Shown: positions 45,371-53,825, numbered from the stretch's first letter. The stretch is 64,000 nucleotides of DNA from Paenibacillus andongensis (GCF_025369935.1 NZ_CP104467.1:124001-188000); one strand, 5' to 3'. A program made the numbers and translations. Notes: generated from the letters alone by a model not told the origin.

Positions 45371-45425
45371 AAAAGCCCACAGGACCAAGATCGTAAGATC
45401 AACGGAGCCTGCGGGCTTTTTTGTT
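45371..45425. terminator. Bidirectional terminator
   Basis: AAAAGCCCACAGG and CCTGCGGGCTTTT, with inner GATC-containing arms, lie between the small membrane protein gene and the converging isomerase gene. Confidence 0.85.
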
Positions 45426-45442
45426 TTATTTAAAATGAATGC

Positions 45443-46411
45443 TTATACCCACCACATTTCACCAAGAGGTTCCTTGATGAGCACTTGTTGGAGATTTTGC
45501 ACGGCTTTGGAGAATCCTTCTTCAACGGACATTAAACCGTCTTCATGCTCGATGCTCACGACATAGTCATAACCAACAAGGCGCAGAGCACTGATGATGT
45601 CAGCCCAAACTTTCATATCGTGACCGTAACCAACGGAACGGAACTGCCAAGCGCGGTCAAGCATGTTGGCATAGGATTGCATATCTGTTACACCATAACG
45701 GTTCACATTGTTCACATCAAGGGATGTATCTTTGGCGTGGAAATGGTGGATCGCGCCGGCACGGCCAAGAATTTGAACCGCTTGAACAGGATCGATACCT
45801 TGCCACCACATGTGACTCGGGTCAAGATTTGCTCCAATTGCTTCACCTGCAGCTTCACGAAGACGAAGGAGGGTTGCTGGCGTATGTACGGAGAAACCAC
45901 CGTGCAGCTCCAGTCCGATTTTAATATTTCGGTCGGAAGCGTACTTGCCTGTTTCTGTCCAGTAAGGAATAACTTTGTTCCCCCACTGCCAGTCCAGAAT
46001 TTCTTGGAAATCGTTCGGCCAAGGCGCTACCGGCCAGTTCGGATACTTCGCATCCTCATGGTCTCCAGGGCAGCCAGAGAATGTGTTAACCACAGGTACC
46101 TCTAAGCGTTCAGCAAGATCAATCGTTTGTATGATAGCATCGTGAAACTCTTTTGCAATGTGTTTTTGCGGGTGCAGCGGGTTACCGTGGGCACTAAGGG
46201 CGCTGATTGTCAAACCGCGGGATTCCACCGCATGTTTAAATGCTTTTAGTTTCCCTGCGTCTGCGAGGAGTTCGCTTGGGTTGCAATGCGCTGTACCGGG
46301 ATAGCCCCCTGTACCAATTTCAACAGCATCTAAGCCTTTTGCAGCAATGTAATCCAACGCTTCCTCGAAAGGTTTTCCACCGAACAGAACCATAAAAACG
46401 CCTAACTTCAT
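45443..46411 (-). CDS. Sugar phosphate isomerase/epimerase family (TIM barrel, AP endonuclease 2 fold)
   Basis: A 322-residue xylose-isomerase-like TIM-barrel protein. Metal-site candidates are visible in IGLELHGGFSVH, GANLDPSHMWWQG, HHFHAKDT and VVSIEHEDGL, the usual Glu/Asp/His/Glu set. Such enzymes isomerise or epimerise sugars or inositol derivatives; the substrate is not readable. ATG 46411 follows GGAGGTG. It is the last gene of the minus-strand unit with the MBOAT, DltX-like and SGNH genes (49 bases after the MBOAT stop), so it may make or modify a sugar of the same polymer, or may be a passenger. Confidence 0.8.
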   Translation of the reverse strand: MKLGVFMVLFGGKPFEEALDYIAAKGLDAVEIGTGGYPGTAHCNPSELLADAGKLKAFKHAVESRGLTISALSAHGNPLHPQKHIAKEFHDAIIQTIDLAERLEVPVVNTFSGCPGDHEDAKYPNWPVAPWPNDFQEILDWQWGNKVIPYWTETGKYASDRNIKIGLELHGGFSVHTPATLLRLREAAGEAIGANLDPSHMWWQGIDPVQAVQILGRAGAIHHFHAKDTSLDVNNVNRYGVTDMQSYANMLDRAWQFRSVGYGHDMKVWADIISALRLVGYDYVVSIEHEDGLMSVEEGFSKAVQNLQQVLIKEPLGEMWWV

Positions 46412-46459
46412 TAGGTACACCTCCATAAATGGTAAACAACCACACAAATTATACCACTA

Positions 46460-47614
46460 TCATCCAGTAAAATGAAGCAAGCCTTTATAGATCCGAAGGA
46501 CCGTCTCATAATTGGAGCTGTAGATAATAACCGAGAACGTAACCAACGCTTGTGTCACGAAACAACGGAAGTAGAAATAGGTTTTGGATACTTTCTTTTT
46601 ATTAACGGTAGTGATTTTAAACATATTTTCGATGGCAAGAATGATCCCATGATAGAGCCCGTAGAAAAAATAAAGCCACGTAAAGCCATGCCACAGACCA
46701 ATCAAGACCATAATCAGAACGGACAAGCTGGAGGCTACCCAGCGGGATGGGGCGGTACGGGAGAAGAACATGAAAATATGATCACGGAAAAAATCACCTA
46801 GCGTCGCATGCCAATTCCGCCAAAACTGCGTCATGGAAGGCGAGAGGAGTGGACGCTTGAAGTTCTCAGGCATCGTGTAACCCATCAATCGTCCAAAGCC
46901 GATCGCCATATCGGAATAACCGGAGAAATCGAAGTAAATGAGTGCATAGAACCAGATCAATAGAAATAACGACTGATGGGTGTGCAGATCCTGCTTTAGC
47001 ACTTGATCGAAAACGCTGGTCATCCAAGTGACCACAACAATTTTCTTAAACAATCCTAAAATGATTCGTTTCACACTGTCTTCGAAGAGCGCTGCATCTA
47101 CGTTGTAAGGCTTTTTGCTATCGGCCATGAAGTCACGGAATTTTAAAATCGGCCCTGATGTAAAAGTTGGAATGAAGAGCAGGTAATTCGCGTAATCAAT
47201 AACTGGAACTTGGCCTTCTTTACCGAAGAAATAAGCAAAATAATAAGCATCGATCACTTTAAGAACGTTATAAATGAGGCCTAAATAGATGATAGCATCG
47301 AACAATGGGTTGTGAAAAATGTCCATGACGAAAAGCCGGACACCGAGAAACACACCGACAACATTAGCAGCAATCGCGAAAATAAAGGTCGCTTTACGCC
47401 ATAACGTCGTTCGACATAGATAAACAAAGCCGGCATAATTAATGACCGTAAAAGCGGCATAGAAAATAAGCAGCTTCTGGCTGAAGAGCAGCAGGAAGCA
47501 TAGGCTGAAAATAATCATCAGAATGCGTTTATTATTAGCCCACTTGCGGGTGAGCATCAGAACAGCAACCATGCCGATCATAGCAATAATTGCGTTCATG
47601 TGCATATAAAACAT
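46460..47614 (-). CDS. MBOAT family membrane O-acyltransferase, DltB-like
   Basis: Polytopic membrane-bound O-acyltransferase (384 aa, about 10 hydrophobic segments) of the DltB/AlgI/PatA group. Both MBOAT histidine motifs are present: WRNWH with H269 and GLWHG with H309, the residue equivalent to the catalytic His of DltB. FDFSGYSDMAIGFGRLMGY is also a DltB/AlgI signature. These proteins move acyl groups across or at the membrane to extracellular polymers. It follows the DltX-like peptide gene by 68 bases, with GAGGAG before the ATG. The context (carrier protein, aaRS-like ligase, SGNH protein) suggests an aminoacyl rather than an acetyl donor. Confidence 0.87.
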   Translation of the reverse strand: MFYMHMNAIIAMIGMVAVLMLTRKWANNKRILMIIFSLCFLLLFSQKLLIFYAAFTVINYAGFVYLCRTTLWRKATFIFAIAANVVGVFLGVRLFVMDIFHNPLFDAIIYLGLIYNVLKVIDAYYFAYFFGKEGQVPVIDYANYLLFIPTFTSGPILKFRDFMADSKKPYNVDAALFEDSVKRIILGLFKKIVVVTWMTSVFDQVLKQDLHTHQSLFLLIWFYALIYFDFSGYSDMAIGFGRLMGYTMPENFKRPLLSPSMTQFWRNWHATLGDFFRDHIFMFFSRTAPSRWVASSLSVLIMVLIGLWHGFTWLYFFYGLYHGIILAIENMFKITTVNKKKVSKTYFYFRCFVTQALVTFSVIIYSSNYETVLRIYKGLLHFTG

Positions 47615-47682
47615 AGCTTAAGAACTCCTCGCTTCGAATGCTTAATCAGTCTCATCTTAGACTTCTAGAAGATTTAGAAATA

Positions 47683-47793
47683 CTAGAATTTCTCGTAGAT
47701 AAACAAGCCTTTGCCAGTAAAATAGATGAAAACCAAATACAGCATTACGAGATAGATCAGGACTTCGATGGTTTTCCTAAGGATTTTAACCAT
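47683..47793 (-). CDS. DltX-like micropeptide (36 aa) ending in FIYEKF
   Basis: A 36-residue peptide with a basic N-terminus (MVKILRKTIE), one transmembrane helix (VLIYLVMLYLVFIYF), the turn TGKGL and the extreme C-terminus FIYEKF. DltX peptides of dlt operons have one helix and a conserved C-terminal FxYxxF motif, whose Tyr is reported to carry the D-alanyl group for transfer; here that is Tyr33. A near-ideal ribosome site, AAGGAGG, lies 7 bases before the ATG, inside the 3' end of the SGNH gene (37-base overlap), and the MBOAT gene follows. Short length makes it easy to overlook. Confidence 0.78.
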   Translation of the reverse strand: MVKILRKTIEVLIYLVMLYLVFIYFTGKGLFIYEKF

Positions 47794-48668
47794 GTGTCTA
47801 CCTCCTTCGTAAATAACGGTGCGCCCTCTTCGCGGTTTAAGTGGACAAGGTCATGGAAATAGCGTGGATCGTATTTGTGCAGCAAATCCAGCGTAGGGAC
47901 ATTCGCTGCTTGCAGCTGGCGGTTTGCCTCTTGCATCAAGGAGGCGACGTAAGGCGGATCCGCATAGCCTTTGTTCCACGGCATCCAGATCACACGCAGA
48001 GGAAGTTGATGCTTATTCGCATACTGGATAACCCACTTCAGAGCATCCAAATTTGCTTGAAAATCTTTTAGTGTCATGGCACCGAAACGCTTGTCGTAAT
48101 CGGTCCATTTCGTCTTTAGGAAAGCATCGTCTTTGCGACCGGGGTACAGTTCTTTATCAATCCAGCGGGGTTCGTAGGCTAGGCTGCCTTTGCGCAAATT
48201 ACGAGCAAACTCTTCACCAGTATCCCGGAAATAGTCGCGGTACGTATAAACATAAGGCTGATACCATGGTTTGAACCATTGGTAGGTTGGATCCGTTTCA
48301 AGTGAATCCAGCATGGTGTGAACATCGATGCCAATCACAAGCTCATCCTTAACTTGGTAAAGGTTATTCGATAGGATGGCTTTCAGGTCGGTTAGCTTTC
48401 CATAAGAAAGTCCCATCTCGACTAAATGTGCTTCAGATTTCTCTTCGATATAGGCACCAGTAACGGACGAATTACCGAAGAAAACCGGACCCGATTGGGA
48501 CCAGCCGTGGTGGTAGAGTGTTTTGGTAAAGTCGTTTTTGTAAAAACGGCGCGAGCTAACCATCGGGTTCCACCAGGAGATGAGCTGGTCGGAGACGACG
48601 ATTGCTAATAGCAGGCCGAGTACGAAGCTATTTTTTTTGAGAAATGCAGCTGCTTTCAACGGTATCAC
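47757..48668 (-). CDS. Membrane-anchored SGNH-type protein, DltD-like
   Basis: A 303-residue protein with one N-terminal anchor (FVLGLLLAIVVSDQLISWW) and an extracytoplasmic SGNH-hydrolase-like domain. The block GNSSVTGAY (Ser67, as in GDSxx of the family) and the C-terminal DLVHLN with Asp273 and His276 would supply the Ser-Asp-His triad. DltD, which completes D-alanyl transfer to teichoic acid, has this topology; overall length is shorter than the roughly 390 aa of DltD. The GTG start has no strong ribosome site, so the exact start is less certain. It is first in the unit SGNH-DltX-MBOAT-isomerase. Confidence 0.75.
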   Translation of the reverse strand: MIPLKAAAFLKKNSFVLGLLLAIVVSDQLISWWNPMVSSRRFYKNDFTKTLYHHGWSQSGPVFFGNSSVTGAYIEEKSEAHLVEMGLSYGKLTDLKAILSNNLYQVKDELVIGIDVHTMLDSLETDPTYQWFKPWYQPYVYTYRDYFRDTGEEFARNLRKGSLAYEPRWIDKELYPGRKDDAFLKTKWTDYDKRFGAMTLKDFQANLDALKWVIQYANKHQLPLRVIWMPWNKGYADPPYVASLMQEANRQLQAANVPTLDLLHKYDPRYFHDLVHLNREEGAPLFTKEVDTWLKSLGKPSKS

Positions 48669-49067
48669 TCATTATCTTTGTATAGGATGGACGCTACATA
48701 ACGTCTGGCTTGCCATAGAGAACGTATGAAGCATTAGGTGGCCCACAGCTGACATGGAACTGTAATCGAACAGCTAATGTCGGCGTGTGGGCTATAGTAA
48801 TGTTACTTGGTTGTAGATAGGTAGGTTGCCTAATGTATCCAGCACCCTCGAGAAATAAACGAACATTATTGGTTTATGCAGCCTAGATCGGTACCAACAA
48901 ACATAGCGCCTAGAAAATACCCGGCGAACCTAACTCATCCAGAACAGCCCAATGTATTGGACGAGTTCGATGAGCATGAGCGCTCCGCACCCAACGAATG
49001 AAGTTGCATTTTGTGCACTGATTAGAAGGCCAAGCAAAAGTAGTTAGGAATAAAACAGAAAAGGCAC
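48669..49067 (-). other. 399-base gap inside the envelope-modification locus
   Basis: No convincing gene is seen on either strand. It holds a large hairpin at 48739-48797 (GCCCACA and TGTGGGC, continuing as GACAT/ATGTC) without a T tract, and the terminator of the upstream ligase gene at its right end. A promoter for the SGNH-MBOAT unit should lie here on the minus strand, but I cannot point to clear -35 and -10 elements. Confidence 0.55.
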
Positions 49068-49079
49068 TTACAGCGCCTT
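49051..49079 (-). terminator. Terminator overlapping the ligase stop codon
   Basis: On the minus strand AAGGCGC..GTGCCTT forms a stem with the TAA stop in its loop, followed by TTCTGTTTTA. It separates the FG-GAP/carrier/ligase unit from the SGNH/MBOAT unit. Confidence 0.6.
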
Positions 49080-50267
49080 CTCCTGCCAAGCATGGTACTG
49101 CTCACGGAATGCAGCAGGCCACTGCTGCTCGTCGAGACCGTACTGCGCCAGGAATGCGAACGCCCAGCGTTCAATTCCGAAGCCTACACAGCCAGTAACG
49201 GCGTTGCGCTTGCCCATTTTAATATTAAAAGCATTCCCAAACGTATTGCTATGAAAATTTACAGAGGAGCACGCGATTGATTTCTTCACATGAGGAATGC
49301 TCAAGCGCAGCTCATATTTCATCTCCTGATTTCGTTGGAAGGACGCTTTCACTTGGAAATCGTTCGTGAAGAACGGGTCGTTGGCGATCTCCATCATGCT
49401 GTCTACGTTCCACTCAACGGCAAGCTCTTTGAGATATTCGATGGATTTTAGGCGATTTTCTTTGACGAAGTCGGGTTTACCGACGAAAATAATTTCACGC
49501 ATCGAGAAGTCGAGCAGACGACCGAAATCGGTGTGGTTTTTGGACTCGAAACGATGACATTTCGCAATGGCTGTCACGACGATGCCGTCACCTTCAAGCG
49601 TTTCATTCTCTAGGCCTTCATAGCAGTGATAACAAGTAGAAGGATTCATCATGAAGTTCGGCTTCACCATGTTGTTATCAAGCGCGAGGGGCTGCTCTTG
49701 GTTCCAACCGCCAGCTTCGCGGATCGATTGGGAGAAGGATTCAATGACATCCAAATCTTCACGCAAATGAGTCACGAAGTGGATATGCTCAGGGAATGAA
49801 GTGAAGTGATTCGTTTTATTCAAAGTGTGGCTATGAATGACAGCTGGATAAGATTCTTCCTGCATGCCTTCGAAACGCTTGGCGATCTTCGTTACGAAAG
49901 AGTAGTCGAAGAAACGCATTAAGCTGGAAAACGGCTCGCGGAAAATAAAAAGGCCGGGCTCCAACACTTTAATGGCTTTACGCTCTACAAGCTCAGCGAT
50001 AATATCGCCTTCGTAGGGAGTGTCGACTTTGTTCTCGAAGAGAATGTTTTCTTTGAAGCCGAAATCACCATGGGAGAAACGTTCAATAAGACGCCCCACC
50101 CGCTCGGTAATACCTTCGTTTCCGCTAGGAGAGTTATGCGTAATGATAATGTGGCCATCTACAAGGGCAATATCCTGAATATGCTCATCGGCAAAGGCAG
50201 ACGCATATTTGACTTGTCCATGCTGACTTTCAGCCAGGCCTTCTAAAGAAACTTTACATGTCAACAT
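49068..50267 (-). CDS. Class II aaRS-like amino acid:[carrier protein] ligase
   Basis: A 399-residue cytoplasmic enzyme resembling the catalytic core of atypical (zinc-type) seryl-tRNA synthetase without a tRNA-binding arm. Class II motif 2 is clear, KCHRFE (236-241) then HTDFGRLLDFSMREIIFVG, as is motif 3, GFGIERWAFAFLAQYGL (362 onward). CYHCYE (212-217) and ACSSVNFHSNTFG (332 onward) carry candidate zinc ligands C212 or C215, E241 and C333. Homologues in Bradyrhizobium and Agrobacterium activate glycine or alanine and load it onto a carrier protein, not tRNA. The carrier gene lies 7 bases upstream. ATG 50267 follows GAGGTAA by 7 bases. The amino acid used here is unknown. Confidence 0.82.
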   Translation of the reverse strand: MLTCKVSLEGLAESQHGQVKYASAFADEHIQDIALVDGHIIITHNSPSGNEGITERVGRLIERFSHGDFGFKENILFENKVDTPYEGDIIAELVERKAIKVLEPGLFIFREPFSSLMRFFDYSFVTKIAKRFEGMQEESYPAVIHSHTLNKTNHFTSFPEHIHFVTHLREDLDVIESFSQSIREAGGWNQEQPLALDNNMVKPNFMMNPSTCYHCYEGLENETLEGDGIVVTAIAKCHRFESKNHTDFGRLLDFSMREIIFVGKPDFVKENRLKSIEYLKELAVEWNVDSMMEIANDPFFTNDFQVKASFQRNQEMKYELRLSIPHVKKSIACSSVNFHSNTFGNAFNIKMGKRNAVTGCVGFGIERWAFAFLAQYGLDEQQWPAAFREQYHAWQEKAL

Positions 50268-50274
50268 GAGTGGG

Positions 50275-50532
50275 TTACCTCGCAGTCTTCTTGGAAATAA
50301 AATCGGCAATTTCGCTTACCGTGTTCATGGAGTACAGCATTAAATCTTGATTCGTCACTTGGATGCTGTACGTTTTCTCAATATGGGCGATGAGCGCTGT
50401 GGCGCCTATGGAGTCGATGAACCCATAATCAAACAGATGAACATCAACGTCAAAATCATCGTCATCCTCAGCAATTTCATAACGCTCGCGAATATGCTGT
50501 TCAAGCTGCGCTACTAATTCTTCATTAGACAT
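50275..50532 (-). CDS. Acyl/peptidyl carrier protein, DltC-like
   Basis: An acidic 85-residue carrier protein. The phosphopantetheine site is Ser41 in FDYGFIDSIGATALI; the surrounding pattern (LFDYGFIDS) resembles DltC and amino-acid carriers more than fatty-acid AcpP. ATG 50532 lies 9 bases after AGGAGG. It is followed almost immediately by the aaRS-like ligase, whose presumed acceptor it is, and preceded by the FG-GAP gene (47-base gap). It would need a phosphopantetheinyl transferase encoded elsewhere. Confidence 0.85.
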   Translation of the reverse strand: MSNEELVAQLEQHIRERYEIAEDDDDFDVDVHLFDYGFIDSIGATALIAHIEKTYSIQVTNQDLMLYSMNTVSEIADFISKKTAR

Positions 50533-50579
50533 GTTGGAAAGCCTCCTGGTTAATTTAAAAGTGGTAAAGGAACGATAGT

Positions 50580-53500
50580 TCATTTTGCGGTAAACGAGAG
50601 TGTCGTCAAATCACCGTAGCGGGTGATGGTGTACATATGGGCTTGGGCGTCATGCTCAATCTTGACCTCGGATGATCCGTTGAAGAGCAGCTCCGTAGGA
50701 CTGAATACTTTCACTTGCTGCAGACCTGCTGATTTCAGGGCTAATTGATGTGTGTTTCTTTGCTGTGTCAGCTCAAAAGGGACATTAGAACGCACAACGT
50801 GGAACTTTTCCTTGTTTGCTCCAATACCGATGGAGGATGGCTTAGCCAAACCTAGGTAGAATCGGTTGTCAATCGTCGTGTAAATATCCGAATCACTTTG
50901 GAGAGAGTATTGGGCTAGCTTATCTCCCTTATCGATGACGACTCCCAGTGTTGAAGAATACTCATCAGCCAAGCTTGGCACCTTGTCGGTATTGGGTGTC
51001 AAAGTGGCATGAAAGTGTGGACTGCCGCCAGATAATCGATCTTTCAGCTTGTCCCATAAATAAGAGGCCCATGACTGACTGATACGAACTTCGCTTTTCA
51101 TAGCGGTTAGGAATGACTTCGCCATCTGTGTTTCGGTCATAAAATTATAATCATGCTTCGTACGAAGCTTATTAAAGTAGTCGGCGAATTCGGTTAAATC
51201 AGCAACTTTAGATGGTACGGGAAAATGGTACTCGATGTGCTCGAAATAATCAATCGGCATGTCCAATTTAACCATTGATTCGAAAACATCCGTTGTCGCG
51301 TAGTCTCCTGTCCGCAGTACCGGCGTCGGTGTATGAATCAGCATCGTATGATCCATACTCCCTTGTTTATCCTGTAATAGAAAGGGAAGCGACCAAATCT
51401 CTTCCGGACGTGGAATGACGGGCGAATCGGGCGCTAAGAATCCGAAATTGTACCATAATCCTTGCTGCTGTTCATTCACCAGTGTTTGCTGGTGGTCAAT
51501 GTTATTGATGCGCCACGTGTGTTGGTTCGTTCCAACATGCAGCCAAGGGATACCAAGCTTATCGAAAGCTTTCTTGTGAAGGGAAAGCTCGGTGCGTTCC
51601 TCTTCAGTACTTTTGAAATTATGCACAAACACGTGCGGATCGATTTGTAAATGATTGTCACGCGCGTATTGGATGAACTCCTGGAGCTCCGCTTGATAAG
51701 GAAACTGCGGGTCGTCAATCGAAATGGGGGACCCGAATTCGATACCGCCAACGACCAAGTCGTCTTTGCCGTCGTGATTAAGATCTATCCAAAGCGGGAC
51801 GGAGTAGTGGCCGGCAACCAAGGCGTGATCGCCGACTTGGTTCAGGGTTGTGCCCTGTAGGGGACCCGCATCCGCCCAAGCGCCATCAGCGCTATGGAGA
51901 TACACCTGTAGGTCCCCATCACTGCTGCCGACCACGATATCGAGTCGGCCGTCGCCATTGATGTCACGCACGGATGGTGCGGCGTGCGTGGCTTTATTAG
52001 GCAGCGTGATGATCACGCTGGCTTGGTCGAGTAGCAGGCCCGCTGCGCTGCGGCCCTTGTAGAGCCGCACTTGTCCATCGGCTCCGCCTAGGACAAGGTC
52101 AAGCTTGCCGTCGCCATCGACGTCGGCGACGAACGGCGCTGCAGGCCCTCCGGGCAGCTGCAGCGCCTTCCCGCCCGCGAGCATCGCCGCGGGCTTCGCG
52201 AACCTGCCGCTAGCAAGCTGCGGCAGAAGCCGTACCGCCCCGGACTCGTCGGACACGACGAGGTCCGTGCGGCCATCCCCGTTCACGTCTGCGGCGTGAA
52301 CGGCACTGTAAGAGCCAAGCTGGAGCGGCTCGCCGGACTCCAGCAGCAGCTTTACCGGCGCGCCGAACGTGTCCGGCAGCGCCAAGCCCTCAGGCGGCGG
52401 CTCACTCGTGTAGGCCGCCGCGTCAACGCCTTGATTCGTGTACACATACACGAATCCGTCCGAGCTGCCGACCACGAGGTCCGTGCGGCCGTCGCCGTTC
52501 ATATCCGCGGCCGTCGGGTACGCGCGGTAAGGCAGCTCAATCGCGCTCGACAGATCGCGATACTGCGGAAACAAAGCCTGCCGCAGGGGCTTGCCGGCAG
52601 CCATCACGTGCAGCCCGCTCGCGTAGCCCGAGCCAGGCAGCTCACCATAGAACGTCGGCTTCGCGTTCGTTCCTGTGTTGAGCTGCACTGTCACGCTCTC
52701 GCGCCATTGCCCCCAGTAAAAGGCGTTCCGCACAAGTGTAAACGAGGGAATCTCGTTATATTCCTTCAGCTTCTCCGCCCAAGCTATGCCGTCCTTTTGA
52801 CCAATGGCCGGCATCGCCTCAAAATGATTCTGAAAAGCCATCGCGGGCCGCCCATAGGGACCGAGGACTTTCCGCACACTGTAACCAAGTGTTTCTTTCG
52901 ATACATAAGCCAGCTGCTCACTGCGGTACTGCATGTTCGCGGCAGCAAAAGCAAAGTTAAAGTAAGGCTCAATCGGCAACGTTTTTCTATTGAAATAAGT
53001 CGTTCCCGGAACTCGTTTCATGTCATCTTGGTACTTGGTGGCCAGTTGGGAGAAGCCTAGCTTCGGATCCATCCCGCTCATCATGTCGTAGCCAGTTTGG
53101 AAGTACCGGTTCGGCAGGAAATTGCTGCTGATCAGCACGGCGCCTTTTCCAACGCGGTTTTGCATAACTAGCGAAACGGGCATTTTCGACTCCACTGGAT
53201 TATTCATGGCCACAATCGTTTGACCTGTGGAGGGATCGAAACCGAATCCGAGGTTAAAGCCAGGTAGATCGTCCATTTTATGATGCTTAAGATAGCTTTG
53301 CGTAAATAATTGAAAGGTTTGTTGAATGCCCTCAAGATTAACTGGCACCTGCGGGTAGCTGAGAGACAGTGAATCCCCAGATAAGAAAGGCGAGCCAAAA
53401 TTGTTCAGTGGTATCTTTTTTAAATCAACAATTCTGGCAGCTCCAAGAAAATCCAGCGGAAATCGGTCAGCAAACTCATTTTCCAACAATAAATGTCCGC

Positions 53501-53825
53501 CCTGCTTCACGAATGTTACGAGTTTCGAAACTTGTTCCGCCCACCCGGCATCTTGCGCAAGGGCAGGATCCAAATAGATTGCATTGTACTTACGAAGCTG
53601 GCTCGTTGATAAGGAAGGCAGGTTTTGTTTGTCAATGTGAAAGCCCGCTTGCAAGGTTTGCTGAAAATTCCCATAGGCTGCCGCATCATAAAGATCCCCG
53701 CTCGTCGCATAGAGGAGCTTGGTTTCATCTACTTTTGGCAAAAATAAAAGTAAGCCTAATACAAATAAGAGACCAAGGCCTAGTCCAATAACGAATTTTA
53801 AAACACGAATTTTCGACAAAACCAA
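50580..53825 (-). CDS. Large exported FG-GAP/VCBS repeat protein
   Basis: A 1081-residue protein with an N-terminal membrane anchor (FVIGLGLGLLFVLGLLLFL). Residues about 35-250 look like a glutamine-amidotransferase-type (ThuA/DUF4350-like) fold (LVTFVKQGGHLLLENEFADR). A mixed region follows, then five FG-GAP/VCBS beta-propeller repeats with calcium-type loops (DMNGDGRTDLVVGS, DVNGDGRTDLVV, DVDGDGKLDLVLGG, DINGDGRLDIVVGS, DLNHDGKDDLVVGG). The C-terminal 350 residues may hold a deacetylase-like barrel (HVGTNQHTWRINNIDH), a weak call. The start is TTG 53825 behind GAGGGA. The repeat region (about 51900-52720) is markedly GC-rich. It heads the unit with the carrier and ligase; polymer binding or processing is inferred from position only. 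Confidence 0.8.
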   Translation of the reverse strand: MVLSKIRVLKFVIGLGLGLLFVLGLLLFLPKVDETKLLYATSGDLYDAAAYGNFQQTLQAGFHIDKQNLPSLSTSQLRKYNAIYLDPALAQDAGWAEQVSKLVTFVKQGGHLLLENEFADRFPLDFLGAARIVDLKKIPLNNFGSPFLSGDSLSLSYPQVPVNLEGIQQTFQLFTQSYLKHHKMDDLPGFNLGFGFDPSTGQTIVAMNNPVESKMPVSLVMQNRVGKGAVLISSNFLPNRYFQTGYDMMSGMDPKLGFSQLATKYQDDMKRVPGTTYFNRKTLPIEPYFNFAFAAANMQYRSEQLAYVSKETLGYSVRKVLGPYGRPAMAFQNHFEAMPAIGQKDGIAWAEKLKEYNEIPSFTLVRNAFYWGQWRESVTVQLNTGTNAKPTFYGELPGSGYASGLHVMAAGKPLRQALFPQYRDLSSAIELPYRAYPTAADMNGDGRTDLVVGSSDGFVYVYTNQGVDAAAYTSEPPPEGLALPDTFGAPVKLLLESGEPLQLGSYSAVHAADVNGDGRTDLVVSDESGAVRLLPQLASGRFAKPAAMLAGGKALQLPGGPAAPFVADVDGDGKLDLVLGGADGQVRLYKGRSAAGLLLDQASVIITLPNKATHAAPSVRDINGDGRLDIVVGSSDGDLQVYLHSADGAWADAGPLQGTTLNQVGDHALVAGHYSVPLWIDLNHDGKDDLVVGGIEFGSPISIDDPQFPYQAELQEFIQYARDNHLQIDPHVFVHNFKSTEEERTELSLHKKAFDKLGIPWLHVGTNQHTWRINNIDHQQTLVNEQQQGLWYNFGFLAPDSPVIPRPEEIWSLPFLLQDKQGSMDHTMLIHTPTPVLRTGDYATTDVFESMVKLDMPIDYFEHIEYHFPVPSKVADLTEFADYFNKLRTKHDYNFMTETQMAKSFLTAMKSEVRISQSWASYLWDKLKDRLSGGSPHFHATLTPNTDKVPSLADEYSSTLGVVIDKGDKLAQYSLQSDSDIYTTIDNRFYLGLAKPSSIGIGANKEKFHVVRSNVPFELTQQRNTHQLALKSAGLQQVKVFSPTELLFNGSSEVKIEHDAQAHMYTITRYGDLTTLSFTAK

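Noticed and set aside
47638-47862. Plus-strand frame of 74 codons opposite the DltX-like gene
   Set aside because: No ribosome site; the minus strand here has a near-perfect one and a meaningful peptide.
52296-53060. Long plus-strand frame opposite the FG-GAP gene (254 codons)
   Set aside because: Arginine-rich shadow of GC-rich repeat DNA; the sense strand has clear FG-GAP motifs.
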